In this document: in pieces, positions 7,454 to 13,340 of the stretch
Layout: every line of letters begins with the position of its first letter
Position numbering within the stretch: position 1 is the stretch's first letter
From: Chitinophaga pinensis
GTDB taxonomy: Bacteria > Bacteroidota > Bacteroidia > Flavobacteriales_D > Crocinitomicaceae
Direction: 5' to 3'
Assembly: GCA_945870115.1 (NCBI GenBank)
Contig: CAMBRH010000033.1
Location: forward strand, 1-16,937
DNA: 16,937 nucleotides
Notes under the pieces: generated by a model
The model's input: only the letters and a program-made list of their open reading frames with translations
Database searches by the model: none
What the model was told of the DNA's origin: nothing
Translations under genes and position numbers: made by a program

Positions 7454-8357
7454 AAACGCTACTAAAAAAGTTGCCGTAATAGATTTAGGAACAAATACGT
7501 TCAATTTATTGATTGCTGATGTTTCAAAAACTGATTTCAAGGTTATTCATTCTGAAAAAGATGGAGTTGCGCTTGGTATGGGCGGAATTAACAAGCAAAT
7601 TATTGCCCAAGATGCATTTGAAAGAGGCATAAAAACACTCAAAAAATTCAAAGAAATTTGCGTGGAAAATCAAGTTGAAGAAATTCGTGCTTTAGGAACT
7701 TCCGCCTTGAGAGATGCAAAAAATAGCAAAGATTTTTTAAATGCTGTTTACAGTGAAACTGGAATCAAAATTGAAATTATTTCTGGAAACAAAGAAGCAG
7801 ATTTGATTTACAAAGGAGTTAGTTGGACCTATAATTTTGACAAAACTTCCGTAATCATGGATATTGGAGGTGGAAGCACTGAATTTATTTTCGCTGATAA
7901 AACTGGAATTTTAGATAAAAAAAGTTTTAACATTGGTGTTTCAAGGATTTACCAAGAATTTTCTTTTCAAGACCCCTACTCCACTTTCAATATAGATGAA
8001 ATTGAAACATTTTTAGAACAGCAAGTTTCTGATTTTTTTGAAAATAGAAATTGTGAAATTTTAATTGGTGCTTCAGGAAGTTTTGAAACTTTTTACGAAA
8101 TGATCCACAATCAAAGTTTTATTGAACACAAAAAATCAATGATTTTTCCAAATGATGAATTAAATGGTATTTTAGATTGGATCATCAATTCGACGCATCA
8201 AGAAAGAGAAGAACATCCATACATTATTCCAATTAGGAGAAAAATGGCACCAATAGCAGCGATTAAAACGAAATGGGTAATAAAGAAATTAGGAATTAAG
8301 ATCAATTTTGTAACGCCTTGTTCTTTGAAAGAGGGAGTTTTAAAGGAATTTTATTGA
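7446..8357 (+). CDS. Short Ppx/GppA family phosphatase
   Basis: Members of this ASKHA-fold family hydrolyse inorganic polyphosphate or (p)ppGpp. The 303-residue protein shows VIDLGTNTFNLLI (residues 11-23, phosphate-1 loop), ISGNKEA with the conserved Glu117, IMDIGGGSTEF (137-147, phosphate-2 loop) and GASGSFETF (208-216, adenosine-like loop). It stops at about 300 residues and so lacks the C-terminal HD domain of long Ppx proteins. GTG at 7446 is the only start between an upstream in-frame stop and the first motif, and it overlaps the permease gene by 8 bp. Whether polyphosphate or (p)ppGpp is the main substrate cannot be decided here. Confidence 0.88.
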   Translation: MHENATKKVAVIDLGTNTFNLLIADVSKTDFKVIHSEKDGVALGMGGINKQIIAQDAFERGIKTLKKFKEICVENQVEEIRALGTSALRDAKNSKDFLNAVYSETGIKIEIISGNKEADLIYKGVSWTYNFDKTSVIMDIGGGSTEFIFADKTGILDKKSFNIGVSRIYQEFSFQDPYSTFNIDEIETFLEQQVSDFFENRNCEILIGASGSFETFYEMIHNQSFIEHKKSMIFPNDELNGILDWIINSTHQEREEHPYIIPIRRKMAPIAAIKTKWVIKKLGIKINFVTPCSLKEGVLKEFY

Positions 8358-8480
8358 AAGACGTTTGAAAAATCCTCATTTCTTCGTTATTTCAAAAATT
8401 TTACTTTATCATTTACAAACGTAAACTCATAAGTAAAATTTTTAAAAAGCCTCGATATGATAATTTTTTAAAAGTCGTTC
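8356..8480. terminator. Long inverted repeat between convergent genes, probable bidirectional terminator
   Basis: AAAAATTTTACTT (8394-8406) and AAGTAAAATTTTT (8431-8443) are perfect 13-bp inverted arms. Inside, TTTAC (8412-8416) and GTAAA (8421-8425) pair. Imperfect pairing extends outward: the left end GAAAGACGTTTGAAAAATC matches the inverse of the right end, GAACGACTTTTAAAAAAT. The repeat starts within the phosphatase stop codon and ends 14 bp before the stop of the zeta-like gene, so it could end transcription from both sides. Confidence 0.6.
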
Positions 8481-8494
8481 TATTCTTGAAATAT

Positions 8495-9109
8495 TTACGA
8501 AATATTATTCATGTCCAAATTCTCAACAATTGGTGTAGCCCAATCAGCAATTTTACGATATTTTTTGGAAATTTTTCCGTTTTTGGTTCTAAATAATAAC
8601 TTTGGTTCTTTGTCTTCAGCAGAATTATCGTAAAAATAAGCTCGGTCAACAAATTTTGAAACAATTAAACTATTAATCAATGATTTACCAAATCTTGAAA
8701 TAATTTTAGTAATTGGAACATCATGTCCGCCTTCAAGTACTCGATTTGCGATTCTACTTGCGTTAATTTTTGGATTATTCGTACTTACAAAAAAGAATCT
8801 TATGAAATACCCCTTTTCTTTTGCTTTACGAATAAAATCTACTTTACCAGTTGAGGAAAGGACTGTTTCGAAAATAATACTTTTTTCTTCTGCTAAGCAT
8901 TTTTCACGTAAATCATCACAATAATTTGCGGCTTTTAGAACTGAATCCAGCGAATTCCAGTCGCCAAACATATCGTTTGCAACATTGTCGGGATTGATAT
9001 AAATTGAATTATTTAACCATTCATGCTCTAAAATATCATACGTTATTGATGTTTTTCCAGAACCATTTGGACCAGCAATTACGATTAACGTAGGTTTTTT
9101 TGAAGACAT
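8495..9109 (-). CDS. Zeta-toxin-like P-loop kinase
   Basis: Zeta toxins phosphorylate UDP-N-acetyl sugars and block cell wall synthesis; related P-loop kinases have other substrates. This 204-residue protein starts with a beta strand and Walker A GPNGSGKT (13-20). It has an INPDNVAND segment (39-46), the IIFETVLSS segment (79-86) typical of zeta active sites, and NRVLEGGHDVP (122-132), a signature of chromosomal zeta-like proteins. FVDRAYFYDNS follows at 153-163. The length and motif order match the compact chromosomal group. It starts 6 bp after the stop of a 51-codon gene, so the two form an operon that may be a toxin-antitoxin unit. Toxicity is inferred from the family. Confidence 0.82.
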   Translation of the reverse strand: MSSKKPTLIVIAGPNGSGKTSITYDILEHEWLNNSIYINPDNVANDMFGDWNSLDSVLKAANYCDDLREKCLAEEKSIIFETVLSSTGKVDFIRKAKEKGYFIRFFFVSTNNPKINASRIANRVLEGGHDVPITKIISRFGKSLINSLIVSKFVDRAYFYDNSAEDKEPKLLFRTKNGKISKKYRKIADWATPIVENLDMNNIS

Positions 9110-9115
9110 AAATTC

Positions 9116-9271
9116 TTATTTGACTTTCTTAAAAGCTTCAAATAAATCATTGTTAAATTTATTTTTAGCATTTTTGGCTCTTATTTTAACTTTTTCGATA
9201 ACTGATTTCATCAAATCATTCAACTCTTTATCAGTTGGTTCGTATGCAGGCATTAAAATATTTTTACGCAT
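9116..9271 (-). CDS. 51-residue protein preceding the zeta-like kinase, possible antitoxin
   Basis: This short frame has an ATG at 9271 and a TAA at 9116-9118. It encodes 51 residues beginning MRKNILMPAYEPTDKELND, followed by a Lys/Asn-rich helix of about 30 residues ending FEAFKKVK. It lies 6 bp before the ATG of the zeta-like kinase and directly behind a well-formed promoter on the same strand (9292-9323). That position supports a real gene and suggests an antitoxin or accessory partner. I recognise no family, so the role is inferred from context alone. Confidence 0.7.
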   Translation of the reverse strand: MRKNILMPAYEPTDKELNDLMKSVIEKVKIRAKNAKNKFNNDLFEAFKKVK

Positions 9272-9291
9272 AAAAATAAAAATTTGTTCAA

Positions 9292-9323
9292 CAAAGATAC
9301 AAATTTTAGCTGAAACAAATCAA
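9292..9323 (-). promoter_or_regulatory. Promoter of the zeta-toxin operon
   Basis: On the minus strand a -33 TTG (9321-9323) is followed after 21 bp by TATCTTTG (9292-9299), a perfect TAnnTTTG. The box lies 20 nt before the ATG at 9271. The murB promoter box is only 36 bp away on the other strand, so regulation of the two could interact. Confidence 0.65.
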
Positions 9324-9359
9324 AAATTTAAATCAAGATAATTTATTCAGTATATTTTC

Positions 9360-9367
9360 TAATTTTG
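9360..9367 (+). promoter_or_regulatory. -7 promoter box of murB, predicted leaderless start
   Basis: TAATTTTG is a perfect TAnnTTTG and ends 4 nt before the murB ATG at 9372. With the usual distance from this box to the transcription start, the mRNA would begin at or within a base or two of the start codon. No TTG is visible at -33. Confidence 0.5.
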
Positions 9368-9371
9368 TACT

Positions 9372-10391
9372 ATGAATCAAGAAAAAATTCAAGAAAATAC
9401 CGATTTAAAGCCATTTAACACTTTTGGAATTTCTGCAAAAGCAGCAAAGTTTGCACCTTTTTCATCAATTGACGAATTAAAAGAAATTCTGATAGAAAGT
9501 AAAAATGACGAACTTTTAATTTTGGGAGGAGGAAGTAATTTACTGCTTACTCAAGATTTTAATGGTTTGGTTTTAAAAAATGAAATAAAGGGAATCGAAA
9601 TTCTTTCTGAAACGGATTCTGATATTCTTTTAAAAGTTGGCGCTGGTGAAGTTTGGCATGAATTTGTACTTTATTGCGTAGATAATAACTACGCTGGAAT
9701 TGAAAATTTATCTTTAATCCCAGGAAATGTTGGTGCAAGTCCAATGCAAAATATTGGCGCTTATGGCGTTGAAATAAAAGATACAGTTGAAAAAGTAGAA
9801 GCTTTTCACATAAAAACGGGTTTAATTGAACTTTTTTCAAACAAAGAATGTAATTTTGGCTACAGAGAAAGTGTTTTTAAAAAGGAAAAAAAAGGGCAAT
9901 ACATTATCACAAGCGTTTATTTTCGCTTAAACAAATCGGCAAAAATAAATTCATCTTACGGAGCTATTGAAACTGTTTTAAAAGGAAAAGGAATTGAAAA
10001 TCCAACAATTAAGGAAATTAGTGATGCTGTAATTGAAATCAGAACAAGTAAATTACCAGATCCAAAATTGATTGGAAATGCTGGAAGTTTCTTTAAAAAT
10101 CCTGTTGTGGAAGTTTCAGTTTACTCAAAAATAAAAGAATCTTTTCCAGATGCACCATCTTATCCTGCTGGAGAAAACTTAGTTAAAATTCCCGCAGGCT
10201 GGTTGATTGAACAAGCTGGTTGGAAAGGAAAAACAATTGGAAATTATGGAGTCCACAAAAACCAAGCGCTTGTTTTGGTAAATTATGGTGGAGCTACTGG
10301 AAAACAAATTTGGGATTTATCAACAGCTATTAAAGTAGATGTTTTTTCAAAATTTGGCGTAGAACTTGAACGAGAAGTGAACGTTATTTAA
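9372..10391 (+). CDS. murB: UDP-N-acetylenolpyruvoylglucosamine reductase (MurB)
   Basis: MurB is the cytoplasmic FAD enzyme that uses NADPH to reduce UDP-GlcNAc-enolpyruvate to UDP-MurNAc, the second committed step of peptidoglycan synthesis. The 339-residue protein has the FAD-binding LGGGSNLL (51-58), IPGNVGASPMQNIGAYG (116-132), GYRES with the conserved Arg165, GNAGSFFKNP with the proton-donor Ser239, and a C-terminal Glu in ELEREV (331-336). The length and the presence of the GYRES region fit type I MurB, as in E. coli. The ATG at 9372 sits just behind a promoter box. It is divergent from the zeta-like operon, a possibly meaningful neighbour because zeta toxins attack the same UDP-sugar pool. 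Confidence 0.96.
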   Translation: MNQEKIQENTDLKPFNTFGISAKAAKFAPFSSIDELKEILIESKNDELLILGGGSNLLLTQDFNGLVLKNEIKGIEILSETDSDILLKVGAGEVWHEFVLYCVDNNYAGIENLSLIPGNVGASPMQNIGAYGVEIKDTVEKVEAFHIKTGLIELFSNKECNFGYRESVFKKEKKGQYIITSVYFRLNKSAKINSSYGAIETVLKGKGIENPTIKEISDAVIEIRTSKLPDPKLIGNAGSFFKNPVVEVSVYSKIKESFPDAPSYPAGENLVKIPAGWLIEQAGWKGKTIGNYGVHKNQALVLVNYGGATGKQIWDLSTAIKVDVFSKFGVELEREVNVI

Positions 10392-10449
10392 TTAAAAATG
10401 AAGAGAGAAAAATGTAGAATTAAAAGTGAAAAGAGAAGAATGAAAAATT
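10387..10449 (+). repeat. Degenerate heptad array after murB
   Basis: From 10394 the sequence splits into eight consecutive 7-mers of similar type: AAAAATG twice, plus AAGAATG, AAGAGAG, AAAAGAG, AAAAGTG, TAGAATT and AAAAATT. The unit resembles AAGAATT, the reverse complement of the AATTCTT array that follows at 10467, so the two arrays have opposite polarity and could fold on each other. Confidence 0.6.
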
Positions 10450-10466
10450 TGGTGTCTAAATCAAAC

Positions 10467-10549
10467 CTTAATTCTTAATTCTTAATTCTTAATTCTTAAT
10501 TCTTAATTCTTAATTCTTAATTCTTAATTCTTAATTCTTAATTCTTAAT
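10467..10549 (+). repeat. Tandem array of CTTAATT, 11 perfect copies plus a partial copy
   Basis: Eleven identical 7-bp units (CTTAATT) run from 10467 to 10543, followed by CTTAAT at 10544-10549. The last base is the first base of the minus-strand stop codon of the hydrolase gene. As 7 is not a multiple of 3 and the unit contains TTA and TAA, the array places stop codons in all six frames. Confidence 0.97.
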
Positions 10550-11313
10550 CATCTCAAACAAAAACCAAGAACCGTTTCTAAAAATTCTTTTGGTGCTTCA
10601 GCGTGAACCCAATGTCCTGCATTTTCAATTGTAACTAATTGTGAATCTGGAAAATGATTTTCAATTTCTTCCCAATCTTCATCTAAAATATAATTTGATT
10701 GCGCTCCTCGAATAAATAAAGTTGGTGTAAAAATTTCAGTTGTTGGAATAACTTCTCTTAGGATTTCAGACATATTTTTCTCCAAAGATTCGGTATTCAT
10801 GCGCCAAGCTAATTTTTTGTTTTCGTTCCAATACAGGTTTTTAAGTAAAAATTGCTTCACTCCTGCTGAATCTACAAATTTTGATAAACTTGCTTCTGCA
10901 TCGCTTCGAGAAATATCGCTGTTTGTATCAATTGATTTTATTCCTTTCAAAATTTCTTCGTGATGCATCGGATATTGCTTCAAACCCATGTCAACAATGA
11001 TTAATTTATCCAACAAATCTCCAAATTTTTCAGCAAAAACCAAAGCCGTTTTTCCGCCCATGGAATGTCCCATCAAAATGGCGTTTTTAAGTTGCAAATC
11101 GTCAAATAGTTCCTTCAAATCTGCCGCCATTAAATCGTAAGAAAAATCATCACTCCAATCTGAATGTCCATGATTTCGTTGATCCACAAGAATCACGCGG
11201 TAATATTCAGCCAGTTTTTTCGCCAAAGTTTGCCAATTATCTGAATAACCAAAAAGTCCGTGTAAAATGACAAAAGGCTGTCCTTCTCCTAATTCTCGGT
11301 GATGAAGTTTCAT
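10549..11313 (-). CDS. Alpha/beta hydrolase (YbfF-like esterase)
   Basis: This is a 254-residue cytoplasmic alpha/beta hydrolase. HGLFGYSDNW (18-27) gives the oxyanion region, DQRNHGHS follows at 44-51, GHSMGG at 82-87 carries the nucleophile Ser84, and GHWVHAEAP near the end carries the catalytic His234. The acid residue is not assigned. Overall it resembles the YbfF group of short acyl-CoA/ester hydrolases. I chose the ATG at 11313: a TTG six codons upstream keeps the frame open but lies inside a perfect TATCTTTG promoter box. The stop codon abuts a heptanucleotide repeat array shared with the convergent murB. The natural substrate is unknown. Confidence 0.9.
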   Translation of the reverse strand: MKLHHRELGEGQPFVILHGLFGYSDNWQTLAKKLAEYYRVILVDQRNHGHSDWSDDFSYDLMAADLKELFDDLQLKNAILMGHSMGGKTALVFAEKFGDLLDKLIIVDMGLKQYPMHHEEILKGIKSIDTNSDISRSDAEASLSKFVDSAGVKQFLLKNLYWNENKKLAWRMNTESLEKNMSEILREVIPTTEIFTPTLFIRGAQSNYILDEDWEEIENHFPDSQLVTIENAGHWVHAEAPKEFLETVLGFCLR

Positions 11314-11328
11314 GTAAAAATTTTTCTG

Positions 11329-11336
11329 CAAAGATA
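11329..11336 (-). promoter_or_regulatory. -7 promoter box of the alpha/beta hydrolase gene
   Basis: TATCTTTG on the minus strand is a perfect TAnnTTTG, 15 nt before the ATG at 11313. It overlaps the upstream TTG candidate start at 11331 and so argues for the ATG. No clear -33 TTG is seen. Confidence 0.5.
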
Positions 11337-11340
11337 GTAA

Positions 11341-11376
11341 TAAAGACTTTAGACAGGAGATTTTAGACTTAAGACT
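11341..11376 (+). repeat. Short heptad array (consensus TTTAGAC)
   Basis: GAC or GAT recurs exactly every 7 bp at 11345, 11352, 11359, 11366 and 11373 within units close to TTTAGAC. It is a third intergenic 7-bp-period repeat in this window, just upstream of the hydrolase promoter. Confidence 0.6.
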
Positions 11377-11441
11377 TTGTGGGAAGTTTTAAGTGATATT
11401 TTTTGAAAGAAAAAACAATTTAGAAGTTCAGGAAATAATGT

Positions 11442-11449
11442 TATATTTG
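11442..11449 (+). promoter_or_regulatory. -7 promoter box upstream of the repeat-nuclease gene
   Basis: TATATTTG matches TAnnTTTG and would give a leader of about 105 nt before the ATG at 11561. The -33 region is not convincing. The leader contains the GCGGG-rich junction at 11518-11550. Confidence 0.35.
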
Positions 11450-11517
11450 ATGTAAATATATTCGGTAGTTTGATGCGCTATTGCAAGACGAAAAACTTGT
11501 TTTGGGGAAATAAAGTA

Positions 11518-11550
11518 GCGGGTAAAAGTAATTTATAAACCATGAAGCGG
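11518..11550 (+). repeat. Junction motif copy 1 (GCGGG ... ACCATGAAGCGG)
   Basis: This GC-richer stretch directly before the repeat-nuclease gene resembles 13282-13314, directly before the HNH-like gene. Both begin GCGGG and then share AGT, TAATT or AATT, an ACCA block and a final GCG, if a few gaps are allowed. The alignment is by eye and moderate. Confidence 0.4.
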
Positions 11551-11560
11551 ACATTACAAA

Positions 11561-13168
11561 ATGCTCAATGAATCATATTTGATAGAAAATTTAAATAAAT
11601 CCAAAATATTTGATCCGGATTTAATCATTCATGGTGCGTCAATCACAAATCTTGGTGTAATCGAAAAAATTAATGGTACACTAGGAATTAATAATTCTGG
11701 CATCGAAAATCTTGGAAACTTAACTAAGATTCTAAAAGACTTTTGGATTAGTTCTCACACCGTGTTTTCAAACTTAAAATCATTAGATAAATTAGAATTT
11801 GTTGGTGGCGATATAAATTTGAGGTACTCAAACATCTGCAATCTGGGATCTTTAAAAAAAGTTGGGGGTAAAATAAATTTACGAGATACTCCTATTTGTG
11901 ATTTAGGCATGTTGAACTATGTAGGAGGAGATTTGTTTTTACCTAAAAGACTTCAAGATACTGTCGATTTAACTGAGATTACAATCAAAGGTGTTTTAAA
12001 GTATTGGAATGATGATAAGAAATATGTTAAACCTCTATCAAAAGAAGAGCTCAGTCTAATTAAATCAAATAGTGCAATACCAAAATGGTCAAATAGCAAT
12101 ACTTTTTCCTTAGATGTATTAGATTTTGATAATTATGAGCAAAAGGTATTTTACCTAGAATTCCGAAATCAATTTCTGAATGATGTTTACATTGATATTG
12201 AAGGCAATAATTATTATGCATTTTATTTGCAAAATGACCTCAAAGAAAATTATTCCGATGACATAGATACATTTTTAAAATTGTACAATACACTTACAAG
12301 ACATTATCCTATAACTAAAAAATACTCTCATCATGCGATAACAAACAAATTGGAATCTATCAACAATTATTCAAAAGCATGGGAATTAATTTCCTTAAGA
12401 CCTTCTTTGGTATTTGAAACTGTTATTGATTATGAGAAAAAACTTGGAGGAAATTTGGTAGATGGTGCGATCATCGAAAAACTCGCCGGGCACAATCATT
12501 TAACCGACTTTGGTCAAAGAAATATTGAAAAGATAATTCCTTTTGCAAATGAAGCATTAAACAGCAGTTTAAAAACAAAAAACAAGTCATTTTTTAGTCA
12601 ATTCTTTACAAATGACCAACCAATATCGCAAAGAGCAGGGTATTACAAAAAATTCTTTTTATCAACCGCGGAATACAAACATTACCAATGGATTGATGAG
12701 TCGCAGGCAAAATCCAACTATATAAGACGAATACCACATGTTGTAGAAAAGGCAATTTATTCGCAATGTAAAAACATTTTAAAACAAGCAGAAGACCTCT
12801 ATCGCGAAGCCATTGGAATGCCTAAAGTTGGTGAAGGCTGGATTAGTGAAACAGAGCTTTATTACAAAATATCAGATTCTTTCAAAGAACTTCAAGTCAT
12901 CCATCATGCTTCACCTAAATGGCTAGGCCGTCAGCATTTAGATATTTTTATTCCTAAATATAAAATAGGAATAGAATACCAAGGAGCACAACACTATAAA
13001 CCAATAGATTTTTTTGGTGGACAAGATGCATTTGAAAAAAATATCATGCGTGATTTAAAGAAAAAACAAATTTGTGAGAAACATGGATGTAAATTAATTT
13101 ATGTGGATGAAGGATATCAAATCTCTGAAATAGTAAGTAAACTTGAAGAAATAATAAAAGGTTTATAA
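11561..13168 (+). CDS. Repeat-domain protein with a C-terminal PD-(D/E)XK (Vsr-like) nuclease
   Basis: This is a 535-residue, apparently cytoplasmic protein. Residues of about 30-133 contain about five repeats of 20-22 residues with the pattern NLGxLxxVGGxIxLRxTxI, a leucine-rich-repeat-like solenoid. Residues of about 170-410 form a helical middle I do not recognise. Residues 424-535 form a nuclease domain: ETEL (430-433), LDIF with Asp461, and IEYQGAQHY with Glu472, Gln474 and His478. These are followed by PIDFFGG, the MRDLKKKQIC helix and KLIYVDEGY. That order matches the PD-(D/E)XK/Vsr-like (EDxHD) endonuclease group, often written IEYDGxQHYxPIDFFGG. A DNA-cleaving defence or homing role is inferred. 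The ATG at 11561 starts the only long frame, preceded by a junction-like GC-rich motif. Confidence 0.85.
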   Translation: MLNESYLIENLNKSKIFDPDLIIHGASITNLGVIEKINGTLGINNSGIENLGNLTKILKDFWISSHTVFSNLKSLDKLEFVGGDINLRYSNICNLGSLKKVGGKINLRDTPICDLGMLNYVGGDLFLPKRLQDTVDLTEITIKGVLKYWNDDKKYVKPLSKEELSLIKSNSAIPKWSNSNTFSLDVLDFDNYEQKVFYLEFRNQFLNDVYIDIEGNNYYAFYLQNDLKENYSDDIDTFLKLYNTLTRHYPITKKYSHHAITNKLESINNYSKAWELISLRPSLVFETVIDYEKKLGGNLVDGAIIEKLAGHNHLTDFGQRNIEKIIPFANEALNSSLKTKNKSFFSQFFTNDQPISQRAGYYKKFFLSTAEYKHYQWIDESQAKSNYIRRIPHVVEKAIYSQCKNILKQAEDLYREAIGMPKVGEGWISETELYYKISDSFKELQVIHHASPKWLGRQHLDIFIPKYKIGIEYQGAQHYKPIDFFGGQDAFEKNIMRDLKKKQICEKHGCKLIYVDEGYQISEIVSKLEEIIKGL

Positions 13169-13314
13169 CACACGCTTAGCAAAAAATCCGAAATCACATT
13201 ATCGAAAAACGACTCATTTAAAAACTTACGATTTTGGATCGCAAAAAAAACTAAATTTGAAAATCGGCTCATTCGCCAGGCGCGGGAACGTTAGTGTTAA
13301 TTATTACCAGCGCG
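13166..13314 (+). other. Structured GC-rich junction between the two nuclease genes
   Basis: The gap begins with TAACACACG overlapping the stop codon (13166-13174). It has a partly complementary partner, CGT-TA-GTGTTA, at 13289-13299. Between them is a Bacteroidota-like AT-rich body, then an abrupt GC-rich patch (GGCTCATTCGCCAGGCGCGG, 13266-13285). The right part resembles the motif at 11518-11550. The layout is reminiscent of a cassette recombination site, but the core does not fit the attC consensus, so this is only a suggestion. A weak TAAATTTC box lies at 13315-13322. Confidence 0.4.
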
Positions 13315-13340
13315 TAAATTTCTAGCTTATCATAAATAAA

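Noticed and set aside
6116..8357. A complete ABC transporter operon with ATPase
   Set aside because: Only the permease and a phosphatase are present; no Walker A/ABC signature gene lies next to them.
9120..9341. Plus-strand frame of 73 codons between the zeta-like gene and murB
   Set aside because: It is antisense to the better-supported 51-codon gene, and its 3' half runs through the zeta promoter. Its sequence shows no protein-like features.
10467..10549. CRISPR-like regular repeat
   Set aside because: The units are 7 bp and directly adjacent, with no spacers; it is a simple tandem repeat.
11314..11331. TTG start giving a 260-residue alpha/beta hydrolase
   Set aside because: The TTG lies in a perfect TATCTTTG promoter box, and the ATG at 11313 fits the family start better.
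13166..13299. A true integron attC site
   Set aside because: The GTTAGTG core does not fit GTTRRRY, the arms pair poorly, and no integrase is in the window. Kept only as a cassette-like junction.
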